Assembly: GCA_036503555.1 (NCBI GenBank)
Contig: DASXWQ010000071.1
Location: 20,778 to 84,777, forward strand
Direction: 5' to 3'
Length of the DNA: 64,000 bases
Source: Actinocatenispora sp036503555
GTDB lineage: Bacteria; Actinomycetota; Actinomycetes; Mycobacteriales; Micromonosporaceae
Below, piece by piece: positions 1 through 7,927 of the stretch (position 1 is its first letter; each line of letters begins with the position of its first letter). The notes under the pieces are model-generated. The model had not been told where the DNA came from and made no database searches. It saw only the letters and a program-made list of their open reading frames with translations. The position numbers were made by a program, and so were the translations under genes.

Positions 1-727
1 TCGGGACGATCAGCGGGTACTCGCCCGCCGGCCCCGCGTACCGGTGGCCGTTCGGATACGGCCACGGCTGCGGCGTACAACCGTGCAGCCCCAACGTCTG
101 CTGCTCCATCGTCGGCGCCGGCTTCCCCCGCCCCGGGCACAGCTCGTGCCCGTGACCCAGCCGGTGCCCCACCTCATGGCTGATCGCGTACTCGCGGTAG
201 GCCGTGAGATCACCCCGGAAGTACGGCACGGCGTGCACCCAGCGCGAGACGTTGATGACCACCGAATTGCCGTTCTGGCACGACGTGTACCGGTCGAAGA
301 CCGTGCCGCACAAGGAATCCCGCGTCTTCGGCGTCACCAGGTACACGGTGAAGTCGTGCGGCTCGTCCGGACCCACCCGGCGCAGCCGCACGTCGCCGCC
401 CGCCGTCCAGCCACGCCGGTCGCCCAGGATCGTCACCACGTCACGCGCGAACGCCGCCGCCGACAGGTTCGCGATGCCGTGCTCCACCGCCACCTGGAAC
501 GTCAACTCCTGGCCCGACCGGCCCAGCACCGCGCTGTCACCCGGCGCGATCGCGTACGTCCCCGGGCCGCCCACCGGATAGCTCACCGGTTGCGGCGACG
601 GGCTCGGGCTCGGTGACGCGGCAGGCGTACGGCTCGGCGACGGGTGTGGCGCCGCCTTCGGCGTCGAGGTGCAGCCGGCGAGAAACGCCAGCAGCGCAGC
701 ACAGGTCACCCAGCCGAGTCGCCGCAT
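1..727 (-). CDS. DUF3152-type secreted lipoprotein with zinc-protease-like motif (3' end outside window)
   Basis: I translated this frame from the minus strand; it has no stop before the left window edge, so the C-terminus is missing. It starts at ATG 727-725 with a lipoprotein signal: basic MRR, a hydrophobic stretch, and a lipobox ending LAGC with the lipidated Cys at residue 19. A Pro/Ser/Ala linker follows (about residues 24-47), then a globular domain. Near residue 188 it has HEVGHRLGHGHE, which carries the HExxH pattern of zinc metallopeptidases plus extra histidines. Two Cys (LCGTVF and YTSCQN) could form a disulfide. The layout matches actinobacterial DUF3152 proteins, predicted extracellular metalloprotease-like lipoproteins; the substrate is unknown. 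A two-component pair is encoded upstream on the same strand, separated by about 350 nt that hold a repeat element with two DnaA boxes. Confidence 0.8.
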   Translation of the reverse strand, partial: MRRLGWVTCAALLAFLAGCTSTPKAAPHPSPSRTPAASPSPSPSPQPVSYPVGGPGTYAIAPGDSAVLGRSGQELTFQVAVEHGIANLSAAAFARDVVTILGDRRGWTAGGDVRLRRVGPDEPHDFTVYLVTPKTRDSLCGTVFDRYTSCQNGNSVVINVSRWVHAVPYFRGDLTAYREYAISHEVGHRLGHGHELCPGRGKPAPTMEQQTLGLHGCTPQPWPYPNGHRYAGPAGEYPLIVP

Positions 728-820
728 CCGGTCAGGCTACGCCGACCCGATGATCGGCAGTCACGGATGTCGGGGGTGCGTGCGCGGGGCGGTGTGCCGG
801 TCTGGCGGCGCGGCCCGATA

Positions 821-917
821 CCCCCACCCACCCTGGGGGGGCGAGCCCCGGCACAACCCTATCCCGCGCCGCCCCGGCCCGACCGTCCCCTGTGGACAAC
901 GCCGTACCTGTGGACAA
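821..917 (-). repeat. 97-bp dispersed element, copy 1 (DnaA-box pair, TAGGGT, G-rich tail)
   Basis: Read on the minus strand, two identical TTGTCCACAG decamers (DnaA-box cores at 917-909 and 899-891) are followed 29 nt later by TAGGGT (861-856). A G-rich block ending CAGGGTGGGTGGGGG closes the element at 821. The copy at 33339-33435 has the same order, the same 97-bp length and a nearly identical tail. TTGTCCACA is the known high-GC actinobacterial DnaA box. The element lies in the 349-nt gap 728-1076 and points toward the DUF3152 gene. The rest of that gap shows nothing I recognise. Confidence 0.65.
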
Positions 918-1076
918 CCGGCGCCGCTGGAGTCGCCGGGCCGGGGAACACGCCGAGCCCGCCCGACCACGCCCTGCCGCAGCACGAGCCACCGCGACCA
1001 CCGCCGAGCCAGGAGCATGTCGACCCACCCGGACCCGGCGCACGCCGAGCCCCCGAACGCAGACCCGGCACCGGGA

Positions 1077-2297
1077 TCACGGGGACGGCAGCGTGACCCG
1101 GATGCGGCAGCCAGGGCCGGAACCGACCACGCCGATCGTGCCGCCGTGCAGGTCGACCGCCCAGCGCGCGATGGCCAGCCCGAGGCCGGTACCGCCGTCA
1201 CCGCGCGCCGGTGCACCGCGGATGAACCGTTCGAAGACGCGTTCCCGGTCCTGGGGGCGGATCCCGGGCCCCTCGTCGCGCACCTCCAGTGCCACGCCGT
1301 CGTCGGTGGCGGCGGCGGAGAGACTGACGAGCCCGCCGGGCGGGCTGTGCCGGCAGGCGTTGTCGAGGAGGTTGGCGAGGACCTGGTGCAGACGCTGCGG
1401 GTCGGCGTACATCGTCAGGTCGGGCGGGTCGACCCGGATCGCGAACCGTACGGGCGGCACCGCACCCGCACCCGATCCGGCCGCCCCGGCGCCGGACTCC
1501 GGCACATCGGCCCGAAGGGCAGCCGCGGACTCCCCGGCAGCACCAGTCGTCACCGCCGACCGAGTGGCCCCTGCTGCCGGCGGGGCGGGTGCCTGGACGG
1601 AACCGGCCGCCGACCGGGCGGAGCCGGCGACCGGCAGAGACGACGCGCCCGTCCCCGCCGCCGGCAGACCCGCACCCACGGACGCCGGTACCGCGGCGAT
1701 CGGCCCGGCCTGGGCTACCACGTCGGCGAGGAAGTCCTCGGTGTCGAGCAGTTCGCGCCGCAGCGGTACGACGCCGGCGTCGAGCCGGGACATGTCGAGC
1801 AGCTCGGACACGAGGCGGCCGAGCCGTTCGGTCTGGGCGAGGGCGGTGGACAGTTCCGAGGGGTCGCTGACGCCGTCGACGACGTTCTCCAGTACGGCCT
1901 GGAGCGCCGAGATCGGGGTACGCAGCTCGTGGGAGACGTTCGCGATCAGTTCGCGCCGCTGCCGGTCGGCGACGGCGAGGTCGTCGGCCATCCGGTTGAA
2001 CGCGCGCGCCAGCTCACCGACCTCGTCCCGGGACGACGCCCGTACCCGGCGGGTGTAGTCGCCGCGGGCCATGGCGCCGGCCGCCGCGGTCATGTCGCGG
2101 AGCGGGGAGGTCATGCCGTGCGCGAGGACCTGGGTGACGACCAGCGCGACGGCGATCGCCAGGACGGCGAGCAGCATGCCGAGCTGGTTGGTGCCGATGC
2201 CGAGCCAGAACACGGCGGACGCGGCGCAGATCGCGGCGGTGACCAGTACGCCGATCTTCAGCTTGATGGACCCGATGCGGTCCAGCGGGCGGATCAT
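1077..2297 (-). CDS. Two-component sensor histidine kinase
   Basis: 406 residues. The start ATG 2297-2295 overlaps the response-regulator stop (ATGA), so the pair is translationally coupled. A hydrophobic region lies at about residues 12-58, a HAMP linker follows (about 60-112), and the dimerisation/phosphoacceptor helix carries SHELRTP with His123. The ATPase domain has the N box (DNACRH, Asn313), DEGPGI near 342 and GGTGLGLA near 368. There is little room for an extracellular sensor loop, so it may sense at the membrane. About 80 residues between the phosphoacceptor domain and the ATPase (roughly 202-281) are an Ala/Gly/Ser/Pro-rich low-complexity stretch not seen in typical kinases. The signal is unknown. 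Confidence 0.9.
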   Translation of the reverse strand: MIRPLDRIGSIKLKIGVLVTAAICAASAVFWLGIGTNQLGMLLAVLAIAVALVVTQVLAHGMTSPLRDMTAAAGAMARGDYTRRVRASSRDEVGELARAFNRMADDLAVADRQRRELIANVSHELRTPISALQAVLENVVDGVSDPSELSTALAQTERLGRLVSELLDMSRLDAGVVPLRRELLDTEDFLADVVAQAGPIAAVPASVGAGLPAAGTGASSLPVAGSARSAAGSVQAPAPPAAGATRSAVTTGAAGESAAALRADVPESGAGAAGSGAGAVPPVRFAIRVDPPDLTMYADPQRLHQVLANLLDNACRHSPPGGLVSLSAAATDDGVALEVRDEGPGIRPQDRERVFERFIRGAPARGDGGTGLGLAIARWAVDLHGGTIGVVGSGPGCRIRVTLPSP

Positions 2298-2977
2298 CGT
2301 TCGGCCCCGACGTCCAGCGCGTACCCGACGCCATGCACGGTGCGGATGAGCCCGGGGCCGAGCTTGCGGCGCAGCGCCTTGATGTGGCTGTCGACGGTAC
2401 GGGTGCCGGAGCCGTTGGCCCAGCCCCACACCTCGGCGAGCAGCTGGTCCCGGGACAGCACGGCGCGTGGCCGTTCGGCGAGGCGTACGAGCAGGTCGAA
2501 CTCGGTGGGGGTGAGGTGGATGTCGGCTCCGGCCCGGCCGACCCGGCGTTCGGACCGGTTGATGGACAGGTCGCCGATGGCGACCACGTCGCCGTTGGCG
2601 CGCGACGCGCGTTCCACCCGCCGCAGCAGCGCCTGCACCCGGGCGCACAGCACCCGCATGCTGAACGGCTTGGTCAGGTAGTCGTCGGCGCCGACACCGA
2701 GCCCGACGAGGTGGTCGGTCTCGGAGTCACGGGCGGTGAGCATGAGCACCGGTACGGGGCGGTCGGCCTGGATGCGCCGGCACACCTCCAGCCCGTCGAA
2801 GCCGGGCAGCATCACGTCCAGGACGACGAGGTCCGGCGGTTGGCGGCGGGCGGCGGCGACCGCGCCGGGCCCGTCGCCGGCCAGCTCCACCAGGTACCCC
2901 TCGGCGCGCAGCCGCGCGGCGATCGACTCGGCGATCGTGGGCTCGTCCTCGACGACCAGGACACGTCGCTGGTTCAT
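2294..2977 (-). CDS. OmpR/PhoB-family response regulator
   Basis: 227 residues. The receiver domain carries the acidic pair (VVEDEP), phosphoacceptor Asp54 in VVLDVMLPG and Lys103 in LTKPF. The C-terminal winged helix ends in the usual TVDSHIKALRRK and TVHGVGYAL motifs. The start at 2977 is supported by TACATT at 2989-2984, six bases upstream of the ATG, a likely leaderless promoter. It is the cognate regulator of the overlapping histidine kinase and probably controls it in one transcript. The targets are unknown; the DUF3152 lipoprotein gene downstream is one candidate. Confidence 0.93.
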   Translation of the reverse strand: MNQRRVLVVEDEPTIAESIAARLRAEGYLVELAGDGPGAVAAARRQPPDLVVLDVMLPGFDGLEVCRRIQADRPVPVLMLTARDSETDHLVGLGVGADDYLTKPFSMRVLCARVQALLRRVERASRANGDVVAIGDLSINRSERRVGRAGADIHLTPTEFDLLVRLAERPRAVLSRDQLLAEVWGWANGSGTRTVDSHIKALRRKLGPGLIRTVHGVGYALDVGAER

Positions 2978-3050
2978 GACCGGAATGTATGCGGGTCGTG
3001 TGGAGGCGTACCGGCCGCGTCGTGAAGATGTTGTGCGCGACTCAGCGCCG

Positions 3051-5795
3051 TCACGCGCAGTCCCGGAGCCGGTCGCGTACCCGTTCGGCGGAGCGGGAGC
3101 CGACCTCGCGGTAGAGCCGCAGCGCGTCCTGGAGTGCGGCGCGCGCCTCGTCCGGCGGCAGCCATTCGGCGAGCGTGAGCAGGGCGGCGGCCTCGCCGGC
3201 CCGGTCGCCGGCGATGCGGCTGAGCTGGCGGCCGCGGATCGCGGCGTGCCGCGCCTTCGGGTCACCGAGCAGGGTCAGCGCCTCGGCGAGGTTGGCGTAG
3301 AGCAGGTGCAGGGTGTCGGTCCGACCGGTACGTTCCGACAGCGCGATGCCCTCCCGCAGGGTCCGCGCCGCCTCGGTGACCTGGCCGTCCGCGCCCTGCG
3401 AGATGCCCAGGTTGTTGAGCGCCAGCACCTGGTGGGTGACGTCGCCGGCGGCGCGGGCCAGCCGCAGCGCGGTCCGGGTGTGGTCGCGCGCCGCCTGGTA
3501 CCGCCCGGCGTGGAAGTACGTCAGCCCCAGGTTCGTCTCGTCGCTCAGCTCGCCGTGCGCGTCGCCGGCCGCCCGGTGCCGGCGCAGCGCCTCGGCCAGG
3601 TGCGCGAACGCCTCGTCGCCGGGCGCCACGTTGCCCAGCGCGGTACCGAGCGCCCGGTGCCGCGCCGCGATCCCGAACTCGTCGCCACACGCCTCGGCGG
3701 CGGCCAACCCGGCGCGCTCCAGCGCCACCCAGGCGTCGTACCGTCCGCGCAGCTCCTGGTACCGGAACTGGAGGTGGACCAGGCGCCAGCAGATCTCCGG
3801 CCAGCCGTACGCCGCGGTCAGCTCGACCATCTCGGCCAGCGGCTCGCGCTCGGTGTCCAGCCAGTCGAGGGCCGCGCCGCGCGAGGCGAACGCCGGCGTC
3901 TCGCCCTGCTCGTCGGCGATCTGCTCGCACGGGTCGAACCGTTGCGGCCCGCCGATCGCCTCGCGCGCCGCCGCCAGCGTCCGCAGGTACCCGACGGCCA
4001 GCCGGCGCAGCGCCGCGTCCCGCCCGGCGGCGGGCTCGTCGGCGTCGAGCCGCTGCCGCGCGTACGCCCGGATCAGGTCGTGCATCCCGTACCGCGTGCC
4101 GGCGAGCGGCAGGACCAGGTTGGCGACGGTCAGTTCGGACAGCAGCGTCCTTGCCCGCGCCACGGGTACGCCGGCCAGCGCGGCGGCGGCGTACGCGCCG
4201 ACCTCGGCGCCGGGGGCCAGGCACAGCAGGCGGAACAGGCGGGCGGCCGGCGCCGACAGCGCCCGGTACGACCCCGCGAACGCCTCGGCCACGCTCGCGT
4301 CCGCGTCCAACCGCAGCGCGTCCAGCCGGTCCTCGGCGCTGGCCAGGTCGGCGGCCAGCGACTCGGGGCTGCACGCCGGGTCGACGGCGAGCCGGCCTGC
4401 CGCGATGCGCAGCGCGAGCGGCAGCCGGTCGCACAGCCGGGCCAGCTCCGCCGCCACCGCCGGGTCGTGGCCCGGGCCGAGCGCGTCGGCCAGCAGCGCG
4501 CCGGCCGTCTCGTCGTCGAGCGGCGCGACGGAGAGCAGCCGGGCGCCCTCGGTCGCGACGAGGCCGCCGAGCCGGTCCCGGCTGGTGACCAGGACGGTGC
4601 AGCCGGGCGCGGCGGGCAGCAGCGGCCGTACCTGCGCGGCGGTGGCGGCGTTGTCCAGCACCACCAGGATCCGGCGGTCGGCCATCATGCTGCGGTACAG
4701 GTCCGTGCGGGACTGCGGGTCGGCCGGCACGCGCGGCCCCGGTACGCCGAGGGCGCGCAGGAACCGGTCGAGCACGGCACCCGGGTGGACCGGCTCGCCG
4801 TCGGTGCGGTAGCCGCGCAGGTCGGCGTGGAGGGTGCCGTCCGGGTACCGGTTGGACCTGGCGTGCGCCCACCGTACGGCGAGGGCGGTCTTGCCGACGC
4901 CGGCGACGCCCGACACGACGACCGGGCCGGGCGTGTCGACGAGCCGGTCGAGCCGGGCGAGTTCCGCGCCGCGACCGGCGAAGCCGGCCGGCACGGGCGG
5001 CAGCTGCGCCGGGCTCGGTGGTTCCCAGCCGGACCGGACCGGGTCGTGGTCGGCCCGCAGCACCGCCTCGTGCAACGTACGCAGCTCCGGCACCGGGTCC
5101 AGCCCCAGCTCGTCGGCGAGCGCGTCGCGCAGCCGGTGGTAGACGGCGAGCGCGTCGTCCTGTTGCCCGTTGCGGTACAGCGCGAGCATGAGCTGCCCGA
5201 CGAGCCGCTGCCGGAGCGGCTGGTCGGCGACCCGGTCACGTAGCCCGGGAAGCAGCTCGGCGTGCCGGCCGAGGCTCAGCTCCGCGTCGTAGGAGTCCTC
5301 CAGCGCCCGCCAGTACTGCTCGGTCAGGCCGGCGCAGAGCCGGTCCCGGACGCGCGGGTCGGTGACGTCGGCGAGCGCCGGGCCGCGCCACAGCGCGAGC
5401 GCGTCGGCCAGCAGCCGCGCCCGGTGCCCCGTCGAGTCGCTGCGCCCGGCCCGGTCCACGAGCGCGCGGAACCGGTGCAGGTCGACCCGGTCCGCCGCCA
5501 CCTCGATCAGGTACCCGGGCTCGCGGGTCACCAGCCGCACGCCGTGCGCGTCGGCGTCGGCCGCGGCGAGCGCCGCGCGCAGCCGGGACACCAGCACCTG
5601 CACCGCGGTACGCGCGTTGCGCGGCTGCGCCTCGCCCCAGAGCAGGTCGTACAGCCGGTCGACGGGGATGAGGCGGCCCGGTTCGAGCAGCAGGACGGCG
5701 AGCAGGAGACGCTGCTTGGGCGGGCCGAGCGGCACGACCCGTCCGTCGAGTCGCGCCTCGACCGGACCCAGCAACGAGAACTCCACGTCGGTCAC
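3051..5795 (-). CDS. AfsR/SARP-type transcriptional regulator with BTAD, NB-ARC and TPR domains
   Basis: 914 residues from GTG 5795. The N-terminus is an OmpR-like winged helix (about 1-95) followed by the bacterial transcriptional activation domain (about 97-245). The NB-ARC ATPase carries the P-loop GVAGVGKT at about 296-303 and a downstream LVTSRDR segment. The C-terminal half is rich in Ala/Leu helical repeats typical of tetratricopeptides (about 600-910). In Streptomyces, proteins of this architecture activate secondary-metabolite or stress genes after nucleotide binding. Here the gene follows the DUF5134-like gene by 19 bp and is probably cotranscribed with it and the metallothionein-like peptide. 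No biosynthetic cluster is visible nearby. Confidence 0.9.
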   Translation of the reverse strand: MTDVEFSLLGPVEARLDGRVVPLGPPKQRLLLAVLLLEPGRLIPVDRLYDLLWGEAQPRNARTAVQVLVSRLRAALAAADADAHGVRLVTREPGYLIEVAADRVDLHRFRALVDRAGRSDSTGHRARLLADALALWRGPALADVTDPRVRDRLCAGLTEQYWRALEDSYDAELSLGRHAELLPGLRDRVADQPLRQRLVGQLMLALYRNGQQDDALAVYHRLRDALADELGLDPVPELRTLHEAVLRADHDPVRSGWEPPSPAQLPPVPAGFAGRGAELARLDRLVDTPGPVVVSGVAGVGKTALAVRWAHARSNRYPDGTLHADLRGYRTDGEPVHPGAVLDRFLRALGVPGPRVPADPQSRTDLYRSMMADRRILVVLDNAATAAQVRPLLPAAPGCTVLVTSRDRLGGLVATEGARLLSVAPLDDETAGALLADALGPGHDPAVAAELARLCDRLPLALRIAAGRLAVDPACSPESLAADLASAEDRLDALRLDADASVAEAFAGSYRALSAPAARLFRLLCLAPGAEVGAYAAAALAGVPVARARTLLSELTVANLVLPLAGTRYGMHDLIRAYARQRLDADEPAAGRDAALRRLAVGYLRTLAAAREAIGGPQRFDPCEQIADEQGETPAFASRGAALDWLDTEREPLAEMVELTAAYGWPEICWRLVHLQFRYQELRGRYDAWVALERAGLAAAEACGDEFGIAARHRALGTALGNVAPGDEAFAHLAEALRRHRAAGDAHGELSDETNLGLTYFHAGRYQAARDHTRTALRLARAAGDVTHQVLALNNLGISQGADGQVTEAARTLREGIALSERTGRTDTLHLLYANLAEALTLLGDPKARHAAIRGRQLSRIAGDRAGEAAALLTLAEWLPPDEARAALQDALRLYREVGSRSAERVRDRLRDCA

Positions 5796-5814
5796 TGTGC
5801 CTGCCCGGCGCCAC

Positions 5815-6384
5815 TCACCGGAGCATGGCGCCGACCATGTCGAGCATGAGCAGGCTCATCAGGAGCTGGCAGGCGGCGGTGGCGCGCGGCGCGGGCGCGA
5901 GCGGCGGCAGCGTCGCGGGCCGCAGCGGTACGAGGCTCAGCGCGGCGAGCGCCGCACTGCCCACGGCGTACCCGACGACGACGAGGTCGGCGGCGAGCAG
6001 CAGGGCGGACAGCACCGGCGGTCCGGTGTCGGGCATGCGGTGCCCGGCCATCGGCGTCGTGCCCGGCAGGTGCACCAACACCAGCAGGTACGCCATGGCG
6101 AGCCCGGCACCGACGTGGTGCAGCCGGTGCGTACGGTGCGGGTCGTCGGCGCGCAGCCGCGCGGCCGACCAGGCGCAGCCGGCGAGGACGACGGCGGGCC
6201 ACAGCCACCAGGGCAGGGCCGGCGGCGGCAGTGCCATCGCGACCATCCCGCCGGCCATGCCGACGCGCGCGAGTTCCACGTCCCGGCCGGCCGGCGGCAC
6301 GTACGCCAGCCGTACCACGCCGAAGAGGGTCAGCGCGACGGACGCCGCGGCGACGATCCCGGCGGGCACGGCGCCGGTGGACAT
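5815..6384 (-). CDS. DUF5134-like integral membrane protein
   Basis: 189 residues starting MSTGAVPAG at ATG 6384. The A of this ATG is also the last base of the upstream peptide's stop (TGATG), so translation is coupled. An in-frame ATG further upstream (6462) lies inside the upstream gene and is less likely. The protein has five or six hydrophobic segments, His- and Met-bearing loops (HRTHRLHH; PMAGHRMP) and a basic loop. This resembles the actinobacterial DUF5134 family, whose conserved His and Met residues suggest metal handling; that assignment is from memory. The direct coupling to a Cys-rich peptide supports a metal-related role, by inference. Confidence 0.7.
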   Translation of the reverse strand: MSTGAVPAGIVAAASVALTLFGVVRLAYVPPAGRDVELARVGMAGGMVAMALPPPALPWWLWPAVVLAGCAWSAARLRADDPHRTHRLHHVGAGLAMAYLLVLVHLPGTTPMAGHRMPDTGPPVLSALLLAADLVVVGYAVGSAALAALSLVPLRPATLPPLAPAPRATAACQLLMSLLMLDMVGAMLR

Positions 6385-6515
6385 CAACCGCCGCAGTGCC
6401 CGCCGCACTTGCACGTGCCGCCGGACTGGCAGCCGCAGCGGCAGCCGGACGGGCAGTTGCACTTCGCGGCGGTGGGTTCGGTGGTGGTCGGGGTGGTCGT
6501 GGTCTGCTCGGACAT
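6384..6515 (-). CDS. 43-residue Cys-rich metallothionein-like peptide
   Basis: A short gene found by reading the minus strand: ATG 6515 to TGA 6384, 43 residues. The N-terminal 18 residues are Thr/Pro-rich and uncharged. The C-terminal 25 residues hold eight Cys (positions 19, 21, 25, 27, 29, 35, 37, 41) and one His (40), in the spacing CxC-x3-CxCxC-x5-CxC-x3-C, with Gly-rich spacers. Such CxC-dense small proteins bind Cu(I) or Zn(II) through thiolates, as metallothioneins do. It does not look like mycobacterial MymT from memory. A GGAGG-type ribosome site lies about 6 nt before the ATG, and the stop overlaps the DUF5134-like start. The metal is unknown. Confidence 0.75.
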   Translation of the reverse strand: MSEQTTTTPTTTEPTAAKCNCPSGCRCGCQSGGTCKCGGHCGG

Positions 6516-6663
6516 GGCGGCCTCCAAGGTCGGGCGAACCACCTCAGTTTCGGTCCGACTGCCTGGCGAAATACCTCAAGAGAGCATCGAATAGTGACAG
6601 ATCAATGACAGCTTGTCGACGGTCGGTACGGTATGGCTCCGTCACCGCCGAAGGAGGCTCCGC

Positions 6664-7443
6664 GTGTGCACGCTCGTGGTCGACCTGTCGCCGGAGCGGC
6701 CGTGCGCCGTCACCGTCGCCGCGGTACGCGACGAGTTCCTCGGCCGGCCCTGGCAGCCACCGGCGCGGCACTGGCCCGACCGTCCCGGCCTGATCGGCGG
6801 GCGCGACGAGCTGGCCGGCGGCACCTGGCTCGCGTACGACCCGGCGGCCGGCCGCGTCGCCTGCGTACTCAACGCGTCGGGTCGCCCGGCCGACCCGGCG
6901 CACCGGCACAGCCGCGGTGCGCTGCCGCTGCTGTCCGCCGCCGGCGCCGACCTGCCGGACCCCGTCGGGTACGACCCGTTCCACCTGGTCACCGTCGATG
7001 TCACCGGGCTGCGGGTGCTGACCTGGAACGGCTACCAGCCGCACGCGTACGGGTTGGGGGCCGGGACGCACGTGTTCGCGAACCGGGGTCGCTGGCTCGG
7101 CCCCGCCGACCGGCGTACGCCGCGGGCGTCGTGGTTCGGCCCGCGGTTCGCCGCCGCCCGCCCCGATCCGACGCCTGGCGTCGACGCGGCGGAGGCGTGG
7201 GCACCGTGGATCGGCCTGATCGACGGCAAAGACGTGCCCCGGCGCGAGGATCCGCGTGCGCTGGTCGCGTCGGCCACGGTGGGGGAGAGCCGGTGGGGCA
7301 CCAGCTCGGTGACGCTGCTCGGGTTCGGCCCGCACGGCCCCGTCCGGTACGACTTCCGTCCCGGCCCCGATCCGCACCCGTGGACGGCCGTCGCGACCCG
7401 AGACCACGTCAGCGACGGCGCCGGCGTGCGACGAGGACGATGA
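6664..7443 (+). CDS. NRDE-family (TANGO2-like) protein
   Basis: 259 residues from GTG 6664, chosen because AAGGAGG lies at 6651-6657, six bases upstream, and because the mature N-terminus then reads MCTLVV, with the Cys at position 2 expected for the family. It contains the eponymous Asn-Arg-Asp-Glu-like element in the form AAVRDEFLGRP, followed by a GGRDELAGGTWLAYD segment. The fold is related to Ntn hydrolases, where an N-terminal Cys can be catalytic after Met removal. Bacterial substrates are unknown; the eukaryotic TANGO2 homologue has been linked to heme and lipid metabolism. Its 3' end overlaps a convergent small gene by 35 bp. Confidence 0.8.
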   Translation: MCTLVVDLSPERPCAVTVAAVRDEFLGRPWQPPARHWPDRPGLIGGRDELAGGTWLAYDPAAGRVACVLNASGRPADPAHRHSRGALPLLSAAGADLPDPVGYDPFHLVTVDVTGLRVLTWNGYQPHAYGLGAGTHVFANRGRWLGPADRRTPRASWFGPRFAAARPDPTPGVDAAEAWAPWIGLIDGKDVPRREDPRALVASATVGESRWGTSSVTLLGFGPHGPVRYDFRPGPDPHPWTAVATRDHVSDGAGVRRGR

Positions 7444-7579
7444 GCACGACGACGACGGCGACGACGGCGAGGCAGCAGAGGTAGGACGTCCCGTGACTCG
7501 CGCCGTAGTAGTGGTGGTGGACGCGCGGCCGGAACCGGAAGGCAACACCGTGCGCGTGCAGCGCGCCGAGCAGTCGCAT
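7409..7579 (-). CDS. Small single-pass membrane peptide (56 residues)
   Basis: A short minus-strand reading frame from ATG 7579 to TGA 7409. The N-terminal 33 residues are rich in His and Tyr (RVHHHYYGASHG). They are followed by a strongly hydrophobic helix (about residues 34-51, mainly Val/Leu/Ile with a CC pair) and five Arg at the C-terminus, which suggests an N-out/C-in tail-anchored topology. TACGCT lies seven bases before the ATG, as at other leaderless starts in this window. It overlaps the 3' end of the convergent NRDE gene by 35 bp. No family is recognised. A frame this organised (signal-like helix plus basic stop-transfer) is unlikely by chance, but the gene is unproven. Confidence 0.5.
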   Translation of the reverse strand: MRLLGALHAHGVAFRFRPRVHHHYYGASHGTSYLCCLAVVAVVVVLIVLVARRRRR

Positions 7580-7776
7580 GGTTGGCAGCGTAACGATCGG
7601 CCGCTACGTCCTCGTCCGCCGCCCCGGTGCGGCATGGGATCGGACTGTCGCAGGTCGACGCCGACGGGCCACGGTGTGGCGACGCCGCGCGGCACACCCC
7701 CCAGCCGCCGCGCGACGTCACCGCCGCCCGCACCTGTTCGGTGCGGAGCCCTTCGCCGGGTCAACGGCGCGTGGTC

Positions 7777-7800
7777 GATCATGGTGACGGCACCATGATC
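7777..7800. repeat. Perfect 10-bp inverted repeat with 4-nt loop
   Basis: GATCATGGTG (7777-7786), ACGG, then CACCATGATC (7791-7800) form a perfect hairpin in the 341-nt non-coding stretch 7580-7920. No T-run follows on either strand, so it could be an operator or an unusual terminator. Apart from this and the inverted repeat at 7880-7927, the gap contains nothing I can assign. Confidence 0.5.
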
Positions 7801-7879
7801 AACGTTCACTCTCTGGGGTTATCGGCTCCGCACACATCGTGACATCTCGGACCGTCGGTCACCCGCTGAGGTGACGTTT

Positions 7880-7927
7880 CGCCTGATCAACGGCCTGTTC
7901 GGAGACCTGGCACAGCGTGATCAGGCG
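7880..7927 (-). repeat. Inverted repeat spanning the trpS stop codon
   Basis: CGCCTGATCA (7880-7889) and TGATCAGGCG (7918-7927) are perfect inverted copies 28 nt apart. The second contains the trpS stop codon (7923-7921). It may form part of the trpS 3' terminator, but the loop is long and no T-tract follows. Confidence 0.35.

Noticed and set aside
2736..5243. 835-codon plus-strand frame opposite the AfsR-type gene
   Set aside because: Arg/Gln/Val-rich shadow frame, no ribosome site, and antisense to a gene with BTAD and P-loop motifs.
7627..7842. Plus-strand frame in the gap between the 56-residue peptide and trpS
   Set aside because: No ribosome site, no hydrophobic or domain pattern, and composition of random GC-rich sequence.
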